NCBI GenBank assembly: GCA_018674025.1
Contig: JABHBC010000254.1
Coordinates: 1-6,564 of the forward strand
DNA length: 6,564 nucleotides
DNA from: Flavobacteriaceae bacterium
GTDB taxonomy: Bacteria; Bacteroidota; Bacteroidia; Flavobacteriales; Flavobacteriaceae
Reading direction: 5' to 3'
Numbering within the stretch: position 1 is the first letter of the stretch; the number at the start of each line of letters is the position of its first letter. Of this stretch, positions 1 through 5,989 are shown piece after piece. Both the position numbers and the translations under genes were made by a program. The notes below the pieces were generated by a model, which saw only the letters and a list, made by a program, of their open reading frames with translations, was not told where the DNA came from and made no database searches.

Positions 1-462
1 ACAAACACAAGTTTAGTTGGATATATAGATGCGGATCTACAAACCGATCCTGAAGATTTTAATTTATTATTAAATAAAATTAGTGACTATGATTTAGTTA
101 CTGGTGTCAGAACCAAAAGAAAAGATTCGTTAGTTAAAAATATTTCTTCATTCATTGCCAACTCAATTAGAAGATTATTTACAAATGATAATGTGGACGA
201 TACTGGTTGTCCATTAAAGATCATTAAGACTAGTTTCGCAAAAAAAATTCCAATGTTTAGAGGAATTCATAGATTTTTACCCGCAATGATTTTACTCCAA
301 GGAGGGAGAATTCATCAAGTTCCTGTTAGACATTATCCTAGAATGGCTGGGAAGGCTAAATTTGGTTTTTTCAATCGTTTATTTGGTCCACTTATGGACT
401 GTTTTGCTTACTTATGGATGAAAAAGAAGTACATAAATTATCAAATAAAGGAAAATGAATAA
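1..462 (+). CDS. Family 2 glycosyltransferase, polyprenyl-phosphate sugar synthase type (5' partial)
   Basis: The reading frame is open from base 1, so the gene begins upstream and the 153 residues seen are about the last two thirds of a usual ~240-residue protein. Visible residues 10-17 read DADLQTDP, the metal/nucleotide-sugar binding DxD region typical of the dolichol- or undecaprenyl-phosphate mannosyl/glucosyl transferases (DPM1, GtrB, ArnC relatives). Further family marks are TGCPLK (about 68-73), RGIHRFLP (87-94), the HYPR segment (111-114) and a late NR...D...WM stretch. No strong C-terminal transmembrane pair is present, so it resembles the soluble or monotopic DPM1 form rather than the GtrB form. 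The family moves a sugar from a nucleotide donor to a polyprenyl phosphate on the cytoplasmic face. The sugar cannot be told from sequence. A GTG at 193 is internal and is not the start. The 3' end overlaps the next gene by 8 bases, indicating an operon. Confidence 0.9.
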   Translation, partial: TNTSLVGYIDADLQTDPEDFNLLLNKISDYDLVTGVRTKRKDSLVKNISSFIANSIRRLFTNDNVDDTGCPLKIIKTSFAKKIPMFRGIHRFLPAMILLQGGRIHQVPVRHYPRMAGKAKFGFFNRLFGPLMDCFAYLWMKKKYINYQIKENE

Positions 463-1075
463 CATTATTCTTTATCTAATAGGCTTTTCGGCTCAATTAT
501 TATTTTCATCAAGATTAATAATTCAATGGTTTTATTCAGAAAAAGAAAATAAAATAATAACCCCATCTGTTTTTTGGATTTTAAGCCTATTAGGATCCTT
601 TTTATTATTTATATATGGGTACCTAAGGGATGATTTTGCAATTATGCTTGGGCAATCACTGACTTATTTTATTTACATAAGAAATTTACAATTACAAGGA
701 GAATGGAGGAAATTAAATTTCTTCATAAGATTTTTATTTTTGACATTTCCAGTTTATATCATTTTTTACTATTACAATAACAACGTAATTGACTTGGATA
801 TTTTAATCAGAGAGACTAATATCCCTAGTTGGCTCTTTAGCTTAGGTATTACATCTCAACTGATTTTTACCTTCAGATTTATTTTTCAATGGATATATTC
901 AGAAAACAAAAAAGAATCTAGTCTGCCTCTTGGGTTTTGGTTATTAAGTATAAGCGGATCAATATTGATTTTAATATATGCTATTTTTAGACTAGATCCA
1001 GTGCTGTTTATAGGTCATATTATTGGCACTATCATATATGCAAGAAATATTTACATATATTTTAAATTTAATTAA
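455..1075 (+). CDS. Membrane protein with two tandem LAB_N (lipid-A-disaccharide synthase N-terminal-like) domains
   Basis: This is a 206-residue, highly hydrophobic protein built from two related halves, about residues 4-82 and 126-203, joined by a hydrophobic linker. Each half repeats the same signature: a G..(S/A)QL.F..R sequence, then QW.YSE, a proline followed by FW.LS..GS, an IY...R.D segment and a closing IY.RN. This pattern is that of LAB_N, the small membrane domain found fused to the N-terminus of some LpxB proteins and as a stand-alone protein. No glycosyltransferase (LpxB) catalytic domain follows, so it should not be named lpxB. About three membrane segments per half are likely. 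It starts inside the end of the glycosyltransferase gene (ATGAATAA overlap) and its TAA abuts the next ATG, so translation of all three genes is probably coupled. A role in handling or flipping the lipid-linked sugar is inferred from context only. Confidence 0.85.
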   Translation: MNNIILYLIGFSAQLLFSSRLIIQWFYSEKENKIITPSVFWILSLLGSFLLFIYGYLRDDFAIMLGQSLTYFIYIRNLQLQGEWRKLNFFIRFLFLTFPVYIIFYYYNNNVIDLDILIRETNIPSWLFSLGITSQLIFTFRFIFQWIYSENKKESSLPLGFWLLSISGSILILIYAIFRLDPVLFIGHIIGTIIYARNIYIYFKFN

Positions 1076-2668
1076 ATGGATATATCAAAAAATATTTCGA
1101 ATTCATTTGTGATTTTTATAATTGTCGTTATATGTCTATTCTTTACTGTAAATATTAATCTTGTTGATATAACTATTATGGAAGCAAGAAATTTTGTTAC
1201 CGCCAGGGAAATGCTTATTGATAATAATTGGCTTATGCCAACATTTAATGGGGAACCAAGATATCAAAAACCTCCTTTACCTACATGGATATCTGCGATA
1301 TCCACAATAATTGCTGGAACAAAAACACTATACTTCTTTAGAATTCCAGGATTTTTATGTTTGGCCCTTATAGGAATTACTACCTATTACTTTAGCTTAG
1401 AATTAGTAAAAAATAAAATTTTCAGTATTGTAAATTCTTTTATTGCAATTACTTCATTTTATACTATTGCTATAATTATAGAGGCTCCATGGGATATATT
1501 TAGTCATTCATTTATGTATTTAGCCATTTACTTTATCTACAAGAATTTAAATAATCAAAAGTATTACTTCAAAGAAATACTTTTGATTATTCTACTTGTA
1601 TCTTGCTCTTTTTTATCAAAAGGGCCAGTCTCAGTATATGCATTATTAATTCCATTTCTAATTTCTTACTTTATTTCATATCCAATATCAATTGGAAAAA
1701 AATTAGCTAGAATACTACCAATCATAATAGCAGGAATATTAATCGGATCTTCATGGTATATAATGCTATTATTTCAAGATTCTGAAAATTTAATTTCTAC
1801 AACAAAAAAAGAAACTTTAAACTGGACAAATTACAATATTAGACCATTTTACTATTATTGGAGCTTCTTTATTCAATCTGGTGTTTGGGCAATAATTGGA
1901 TTAATAAGCCTAAGCTACCCATATTATAAACATAAAATAAAAAGCTATAAGGAATATAAATTCACATTTTTATGGACAGTGATAGGAGTAATATTATTAT
2001 CCTTAATTCCAGAAAAAAAACCTAGATATTTAATGCCGATTCTTATTCCATTTGCATTGAATATTGGATTTATTTACAGGCACTTAATTAGTAAATACAA
2101 TAAAAATAATAGTGCAAAAATTTTTCTTATTTTACATTATTTACTGATATCATCTATTGGGGTATCATTTATAATTGTGAAACTTTATATTTCAAACCTA
2201 TCTATTAATATTATAGATATTATCCTTTTAATATTAAGCCTTTTGATGCTTTTAAGGTTATTTAATATAAAATTCTTAAAAATTATAAAAATTAATACAA
2301 TTAGTCTCTTAATTATAATTTTATCTATTTCAAATTCTCCAACATTAATATTAAAAACAAACAAAGATTATAAGTCAGTAAAGAATTTAAACTCAGATGA
2401 ATTAGAGTTCTATACAAATTATTTAATTTCACCTGAAATAATATGGGATTTTGGAAAAAAAATTACTCGATTAAATGATCTAGAATTAAGAAAAATAACC
2501 CAAAATAGAAAAAAATTTGGTGTGTTTACAAAAGATCCCATAACGACAAAGGACACACTTATAAATAAAATAAATTATACAATTGAGTTAATATCTAAGC
2601 ATGATTTAAATTCTACAAGCAAAAAAAGTAGACTTATAACATACTATCACTTATTTACCCCTAATTAA
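1076..2668 (+). CDS. ArnT-like GT-C membrane glycosyltransferase (PMT/GT39-GT83 superfamily)
   Basis: The protein has 530 residues, with many hydrophobic segments over roughly residues 10-425 and a polar C-terminal tail of about 100 residues. The first external loop carries MEARNF..AREM (35-46), followed by NW.MPT.NGE.R..KPPLPTW (51-71), which matches the catalytic loop region of ArnT and other dolichyl/undecaprenyl-phosphate sugar transferases. A second family mark is PEKKPRYLMPILIP (312-325), the conserved basic/aromatic motif late in the membrane domain. Enzymes of this fold take a sugar from a polyprenyl-phosphate carrier and add it to lipid A, a glycan or a protein on the periplasmic side. 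Its two upstream neighbours fit as donor synthase and membrane partner. In ArnT the position before the first Glu is normally Asp (DE.R), whereas here it is Met35. The name arnT would over-claim, since aminoarabinose is not shown. The ATG abuts the preceding stop and no Shine-Dalgarno sequence is visible. Confidence 0.85.
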   Translation: MDISKNISNSFVIFIIVVICLFFTVNINLVDITIMEARNFVTAREMLIDNNWLMPTFNGEPRYQKPPLPTWISAISTIIAGTKTLYFFRIPGFLCLALIGITTYYFSLELVKNKIFSIVNSFIAITSFYTIAIIIEAPWDIFSHSFMYLAIYFIYKNLNNQKYYFKEILLIILLVSCSFLSKGPVSVYALLIPFLISYFISYPISIGKKLARILPIIIAGILIGSSWYIMLLFQDSENLISTTKKETLNWTNYNIRPFYYYWSFFIQSGVWAIIGLISLSYPYYKHKIKSYKEYKFTFLWTVIGVILLSLIPEKKPRYLMPILIPFALNIGFIYRHLISKYNKNNSAKIFLILHYLLISSIGVSFIIVKLYISNLSINIIDIILLILSLLMLLRLFNIKFLKIIKINTISLLIIILSISNSPTLILKTNKDYKSVKNLNSDELEFYTNYLISPEIIWDFGKKITRLNDLELRKITQNRKKFGVFTKDPITTKDTLINKINYTIELISKHDLNSTSKKSRLITYYHLFTPN

Positions 2669-2679
2669 AATAAGTTTTT
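2649..2679 (+). terminator. Possible intrinsic terminator over the convergent gene overlap
   Basis: A perfect 8-bp inverted repeat pairs ACTTATTT (2649-2656) with AAATAAGT (2668-2675) around an 11-base loop. It is followed directly on the plus strand by a run of T up to 2679. This suits termination of the glycosyltransferase operon. On the minus strand no T-run follows, so it would not act symmetrically. The stem has only one GC pair and would be weak, so the call is tentative. It contains the stop codons of both converging genes. Confidence 0.4.
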
Positions 2680-3220
2680 CTGCTATTTTATAACTCAATA
2701 TTCCAAATACAAACCCGACAATTAATCCGAAAATTATATCCAAAGGATAGTGTACTCCAAGGTAAATTCTGCTGTAAGAAAACACAATAACCCATAATAA
2801 TAGAAAATAATTTAAAACTGTATAATTATTATTACTAAATAGTTTGAATAAAAAAACAGAAACAGCAATAGAATTTGAGGCGTGAGCCGAGAAAAAACCA
2901 TACTTTCCACATCTTACTTCAATAGATCTTAATAAAAAGTTTAAAGTATCATCACGACAAGGGCGAAGTCTTTGAAAAGAATCTTTTATAACATTGGTGA
3001 ATTGATCGGTAAGTAATATTAAAATTGCAATAGATAGTAAAATAAATAATGATTGTTTTATTGAGAAATTTTTAAAAATTAAATAGATAACAAATAGAAA
3101 AAAAGCAGTATATGTTAATTTATTTGTTAATGTCAACCACAGAAGGTCCCAATTGTTTGAGCCAAGATTGTTTAGATAAATAAGAAATTCTCTGTCAAGA
3201 TTTAAAATATTTTCCATCAT
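2651..3220 (-). CDS. PAP2-family membrane lipid phosphatase
   Basis: This 189-residue protein has hydrophobic segments around 38-50, 57-72, 115-128, 136-150 and 162-177. All three PAP2 motifs are present: K79-x6-R86-P87, then FSAH with His113 in place of the common PSGH, and S150-R151-x3-G155-x-H157-x3-D161. His113 and His157 are the expected acid/base and nucleophile. The family dephosphorylates membrane lipids such as undecaprenyl pyrophosphate, phosphatidylglycerol phosphate or lipid A (LpxE/LpxF, UppP/PgpB types), usually at the periplasmic face. The substrate cannot be assigned from motifs alone. It begins 5 bases after the small orphan gene and is probably the last gene of the def operon. 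Its 3' end overlaps the converging ArnT-like gene by 18 bases, and a lipid A or carrier-recycling role would suit that neighbour. A second ATG lies immediately after the first (3217), so the start is uncertain by one codon. Confidence 0.88.
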   Translation of the reverse strand: MMENILNLDREFLIYLNNLGSNNWDLLWLTLTNKLTYTAFFLFVIYLIFKNFSIKQSLFILLSIAILILLTDQFTNVIKDSFQRLRPCRDDTLNFLLRSIEVRCGKYGFFSAHASNSIAVSVFLFKLFSNNNYTVLNYFLLLWVIVFSYSRIYLGVHYPLDIIFGLIVGFVFGILSYKIAEKLILIRGK

Positions 3221-3225
3221 AATAA

Positions 3226-3450
3226 TTATTCATATCTACTTACCTCTCTATCATAAAACACAGAAGCTTCTTCTATTAGTTTTTTAGTTTGAGTTACTAG
3301 CTCCTCCTCATCAGAACTACTAAAACTTTCTAACCATTTTATAGAGTCGTTTTCTAAGTTTAAAATAAATCTAGGATACTCAGTATGTACAATAAATATT
3401 GATTCAGGAAAATCAGTATTATCTCCTAATATAAACTTAGGTAAATCCAT
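3226..3450 (-). CDS. Small acidic protein of unknown function
   Basis: The product has 74 residues and no signal peptide or membrane segment. The first half (about 4-42) is mixed and beta-rich looking, with LGDNTDFP (8-15), HTEYPRFI (22-29) and WLESF (39-43). The second half (about 45-70) is charged and probably helical, rich in Glu with some Lys, and ends near FYDREVSRYE. There are no cysteine or histidine clusters to suggest metal binding. I recall similar small hypothetical proteins in Flavobacteriia but know of no assigned function. It is a real gene by context: it begins 4 bases after the MATE stop codon and ends 5 bases before the phosphatase ATG, on the same strand, with codon use like its neighbours. 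It would be cytoplasmic. I do not assign a function. Confidence 0.8.
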   Translation of the reverse strand: MDLPKFILGDNTDFPESIFIVHTEYPRFILNLENDSIKWLESFSSSDEEELVTQTKKLIEEASVFYDREVSRYE

Positions 3451-3454
3451 ATTT

Positions 3455-4825
3455 TTAATTTTTTGTGATTAATTTATTTGTTAAAATATTAAACCTAATA
3501 TACAATAAAGTAGCTGCAATTGTTAATCCACACAACAAGCCTATCCAAATACCTTCACTTCCAAGCATATCATCTGAACCTAAAAAATAACTTACAGGAA
3601 AGCCAATTATCCAATAAGAAACAAATGTAATTAATGTAGGAATCTTTACATCCTGCATACCTCTCAGAGCAGCTAATATAATTACTTGAATTGTATCAGA
3701 TATTTGATAAACAGCAGCAATTATTAATAGTTTGGATGTGATAGCTATAACTTCTAAATTATCGTCATAATTAATAGGATTATTTAAATCTACATATATA
3801 TAAGGAAGGATATCGTTGAATAATATAAAACAAAGAGCGAAAAATAGCGCCAATATTAATCCAAGTAATAGAATAGAAAACGAAATTCTTCTTAAATCCA
3901 CATAATTCTTTAAACCTTTTTGATTACCTACTCTAACCATTGCGGAAACACTTAATCCACTAGCTATCATAAAGGTCATAGAAGACAAATTCAAAGCTAT
4001 CTGATTTGCAGATTGCGGATTTTCTCCTAGTAAACCACTTAACCATATCGCAGTTGTAAAAAACACAACTTCAAACACCATTTGCAAAGAACTAGGAATA
4101 CCTATATTTAAAATCTTTTTAAACATTAACTTATCAAATTTTATTAATCTGATGTTATTTAAGCATTCTTTTATTTTTGAATTATATTTTATAATTAGTA
4201 TTAAAAAAACTAACATTACAACTCTAGAAATTAAAGTACCTATTGCAGCACCAATAATACCCATTTGAGGGAAACCAAACTTTCCAAAAATCAAAACATA
4301 ATTAATTAAAACATTAATTACATTGGCAAGCACTGCAGCGTACATAGGATAGATAGTTAGAGAAAGGCCATCACAAAATTGCTTAAAAGCTTGAAATATT
4401 AATAATGGAATTAAAGAAATGACTACCAGTTCAAGATAGGGCAAAGCTAATTCCACCACTTCTTTTGGTTGATTCATAAGAAGCATTATATCTCTAAAAA
4501 GAAAAATAGATAAAAAGAGTATTAAACTTAGAGCAGTACATAAAATTATCCCATGAAAAAAAGTAGATTGTAACTTGTAGTGATTTTTTTCTGAATCTGC
4601 TTCAGCAATTAATGGAGTGATAGCAGAAGAAAAACCTATTCCAATGGCCATTCCAATAAAGATAAAACTATTACCAAGTGAAACTGCTGCAAGATTTGTT
4701 GGGTCTAATTTACCAACCATAATATTGTCAACTAGACTTACTAAAGTATGTCCTAGCATTCCAAGCATCACTGGAAGTGACAACTTTAAATTATAACTAA
4801 ATTCTTTAGTGTAATCCTTTAGCAC
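3455..4825 (-). CDS. MATE family cation-coupled efflux transporter (NorM-like)
   Basis: This 456-residue protein has about twelve membrane segments in two pseudo-symmetric halves (roughly 12-215 and 235-447), the normal MATE size and layout. DNIMVGKLDPTNLAAVSLGN (33-52) is the classic MATE segment following the first helix. Asp33, Glu252 (QMVFEVVFF) and Asp377 (ISDTIQ) lie at positions that seem to match the three acidic cation-site residues described in Vibrio cholerae NorM (D36, E255, D371), so sodium or proton coupling is plausible. ALRGMQD (386-392) is another family segment. MATE proteins export drugs or metabolites through the inner membrane; the substrate is unknown here. The start is GTG, abutting the TAG stop of def with zero spacing. 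The first ATG in frame is codon 20, inside helix 1, so the GTG is required. Purine-rich bases at the end of def may serve as ribosome binding site. Confidence 0.93.
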   Translation of the reverse strand: MLKDYTKEFSYNLKLSLPVMLGMLGHTLVSLVDNIMVGKLDPTNLAAVSLGNSFIFIGMAIGIGFSSAITPLIAEADSEKNHYKLQSTFFHGIILCTALSLILFLSIFLFRDIMLLMNQPKEVVELALPYLELVVISLIPLLIFQAFKQFCDGLSLTIYPMYAAVLANVINVLINYVLIFGKFGFPQMGIIGAAIGTLISRVVMLVFLILIIKYNSKIKECLNNIRLIKFDKLMFKKILNIGIPSSLQMVFEVVFFTTAIWLSGLLGENPQSANQIALNLSSMTFMIASGLSVSAMVRVGNQKGLKNYVDLRRISFSILLLGLILALFFALCFILFNDILPYIYVDLNNPINYDDNLEVIAITSKLLIIAAVYQISDTIQVIILAALRGMQDVKIPTLITFVSYWIIGFPVSYFLGSDDMLGSEGIWIGLLCGLTIAATLLYIRFNILTNKLITKN

Positions 4826-5416
4826 CTATTTCTTTTTTGAGCTTTTAAAATATTTCATTTCATAGTCAAAACTCAATTTACCTGAAGATATTTTTAATAA
4901 TTTTTTCTTTAAAAGCTGTTTTTTAAAACTAGATAACTTGTCAGTAAATAAAACTCCTTCAATGTGATCATATTCGTGTTGAATCACTCTGGCTAATAAA
5001 CCATCAAAAGAATCAGTATGTTTATTGAAGTTCTCATCATGATATTGAATTGTTATTTGTTTTTGTCTTAAAACACCTTCTCTTATATTTGGGATACTTA
5101 AACAACCTTCTTCAAAACTCCATTCACCTCCTTTTTCATCAATAATAACAGGATTAATAAATATTTTTTTAAAAGATTTTAATTGATTTCTGTCATTGTC
5201 ACTCAAACTATCGTCTTCAGCAAAAGGGTTTGTATCAACAATAAATAGCCGAATCGATAAACCAATTTGTGGAGCTGCTATGCCTACACCGCTGGCATTA
5301 TACATTGTTTCAAACATATTTTCGATTAATTCCTTCAGCTTAGGGTAATCTTTATTTATAACTTCTGCCTTTCTTTTTAAAACAGGATGTCCATAAGCTA
5401 TAATTGGTAAAATCAT
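4826..5416 (-). CDS. def: Peptide deformylase
   Basis: This enzyme removes the N-formyl group from the starting methionine of nascent proteins and is a metal-dependent hydrolase acting at the ribosome exit. All three signature motifs are intact: GVGIAAPQ (43-50), EEGCLS with metal ligand Cys105 (102-107), and HEYDH with metal ligands His147 and His151 and catalytic Glu148. At 196 residues it is longer than E. coli Def (about 168). The extra length lies partly in a polar insert around residues 62-82, between the first two motifs, and partly in a lysine-rich C-terminal helix. The ATG at 5416 gives a usual Def N-terminus (MILPIIAYGHPVL). It lies 51 bases after ruvX on the same strand and directly abuts the MATE gene. 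A short 5-bp hairpin (5428-5441) and a 7/8 match to the -7 box (minus strand, 5431-5438) precede it, but neither is strong. Confidence 0.97.
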   Translation of the reverse strand: MILPIIAYGHPVLKRKAEVINKDYPKLKELIENMFETMYNASGVGIAAPQIGLSIRLFIVDTNPFAEDDSLSDNDRNQLKSFKKIFINPVIIDEKGGEWSFEEGCLSIPNIREGVLRQKQITIQYHDENFNKHTDSFDGLLARVIQHEYDHIEGVLFTDKLSSFKKQLLKKKLLKISSGKLSFDYEMKYFKSSKKK

Positions 5417-5467
5417 ATTAAAAATTTTTGTAAAAATACAATAGTTATTTCTAGAATTAAGAAGTAA

Positions 5468-5884
5468 TTAAATTTTTCTGCTTTGTAAATAATCTTGTAA
5501 AATTATTGTAGCGCTAACCATGTCTATAGTTGCTTTATTTTTTCTTTTTTTCTTATTTAAACCACCATCAATCATTGCTCTAAAAGCAAGTTTTGAAGTA
5601 AATCTTTCGTCAAATCTTTCTATTGTTATCTCGGGAAAATTATTATTAATTATCTTAATATACTTTGAAATTAATGGTTCTATCAAAGAATCCTGATTCA
5701 ACATATTTTTAGGCTGACCAATTACTATAATTTCTACTTGTTCATTTTTAAAATAATTTTTTAAAAAATCAATAAGATTGTCTGTAGTTATTGTAATTAA
5801 TCCAGAAGCAATTATTTGGCTTTCATCAGTTATAGCTATTCCACATCTTTTAGAACCAAAATCTATTGAGAGTATTCTAGGCAT
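5468..5884 (-). CDS. ruvX: RuvX/YqgF family putative pre-16S rRNA nuclease (Holliday junction resolvase-like)
   Basis: This 138-residue protein has the RNase H-like YqgF fold and the usual family length. The N-terminal strand reads ILSIDFGSKRCGIAITD (4-20) with the catalytic-type Asp8. Then come IIVIGQP (52-58), DERFTS (92-97) with the acidic DER motif, and KATIDMVSATIILQDYL (117-133) with Asp121. Family members process the 5' end of 16S rRNA in E. coli, and RuvX of some bacteria has been linked to Holliday junction cleavage. I chose the ATG at 5884. A longer frame starts at a TTG at 5905, but its seven extra codons overlap the TATATTTG promoter box and would not be transcribed. It is the first gene of the minus-strand block, followed by def after 51 bases, and is divergent from dapD. 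Confidence 0.93.
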   Translation of the reverse strand: MPRILSIDFGSKRCGIAITDESQIIASGLITITTDNLIDFLKNYFKNEQVEIIVIGQPKNMLNQDSLIEPLISKYIKIINNNFPEITIERFDERFTSKLAFRAMIDGGLNKKKRKNKATIDMVSATIILQDYLQSRKI

Positions 5885-5891
5885 AGTTGTA

Positions 5892-5899
5892 CAAATATA
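5892..5899 (-). promoter_or_regulatory. -7 promoter box for ruvX (and perhaps the def operon)
   Basis: On the minus strand this reads TATATTTG, a perfect match to the Bacteroidota sigma-A -7 consensus TAnnTTTG. Only seven bases separate it from the ruvX ATG, so transcription should begin within a few bases of the start codon. No TTG-like -33 element is clear at the usual spacing. Confidence 0.6.
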
Positions 5900-5906
5900 G
5901 TGCAAC

Positions 5907-5923
5907 TAATAAATAATTTATTA
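5907..5923. repeat. 17-bp AT palindrome in the divergent promoter region
   Basis: A perfect inverted repeat, TAATAAAT and ATTTATTA, surrounds a single central A. It falls about 20-36 bases upstream of the inferred ruvX start site, over its -33 region, so it might be a regulator site. It is made only of A and T in very AT-rich DNA, so chance is a real alternative. Confidence 0.25.
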
Positions 5924-5938
5924 TATTTTTTTTAATAC

Positions 5939-5951
5939 TTCATTAAATGAA
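5939..5951. repeat. 13-bp palindrome over the dapD -33 region
   Basis: TTCATT and AATGAA are exact inverted repeats around one central A. The element lies 13 bases upstream of the dapD -7 box, where a -33 element would be expected. An operator role is possible, but its short length makes this tentative. Confidence 0.25.
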
Positions 5952-5964
5952 TCTATAATAGAAT

Positions 5965-5972
5965 TATATTTG
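5965..5972 (+). promoter_or_regulatory. -7 promoter box for dapD
   Basis: TATATTTG matches the Bacteroidota -7 consensus TAnnTTTG exactly. Seventeen bases separate it from the dapD ATG, giving a predicted leader of roughly a dozen bases. No clear TTG -33 box is seen upstream. The same octamer serves ruvX on the opposite strand. Confidence 0.6.
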
Positions 5973-5989
5973 TTAATAAGAACACTACA

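Noticed and set aside
193..462. A short 89-residue gene starting at GTG 193.
   Set aside because: The same frame is open back to base 1 and encodes the DADLQTDP glycosyltransferase motif, so the GTG is an internal valine of a truncated longer gene.
455..1075. Calling this gene lpxB.
   Set aside because: Only the LAB_N-type membrane domain is present, twice; the LpxB glycosyltransferase domain is absent.
2610..2650. A terminator for the minus-strand operon at the minus-strand T-run within the ArnT-like gene (plus-strand A-run near 2622-2628).
   Set aside because: No convincing stem precedes the T-run on the minus strand.
1076..2668. Calling this gene arnT and the module an aminoarabinose polymyxin-resistance system.
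   Set aside because: The family resemblance is real, but no aminoarabinose synthesis genes are visible and the first catalytic loop deviates. The sugar is unknown.
5428..5441. A hairpin (TTGTA, 4-base loop, TACAA) between ruvX and def as a terminator.
   Set aside because: It has five pairs only and no proper T-run follows on the minus strand; def closely follows ruvX and is probably co-transcribed.
5885..5905. N-terminal extension of ruvX from a TTG codon.
   Set aside because: The TTG is a weak start, the extension overlaps a perfect -7 promoter box, and homologues normally begin close to the ILSIDFG strand.
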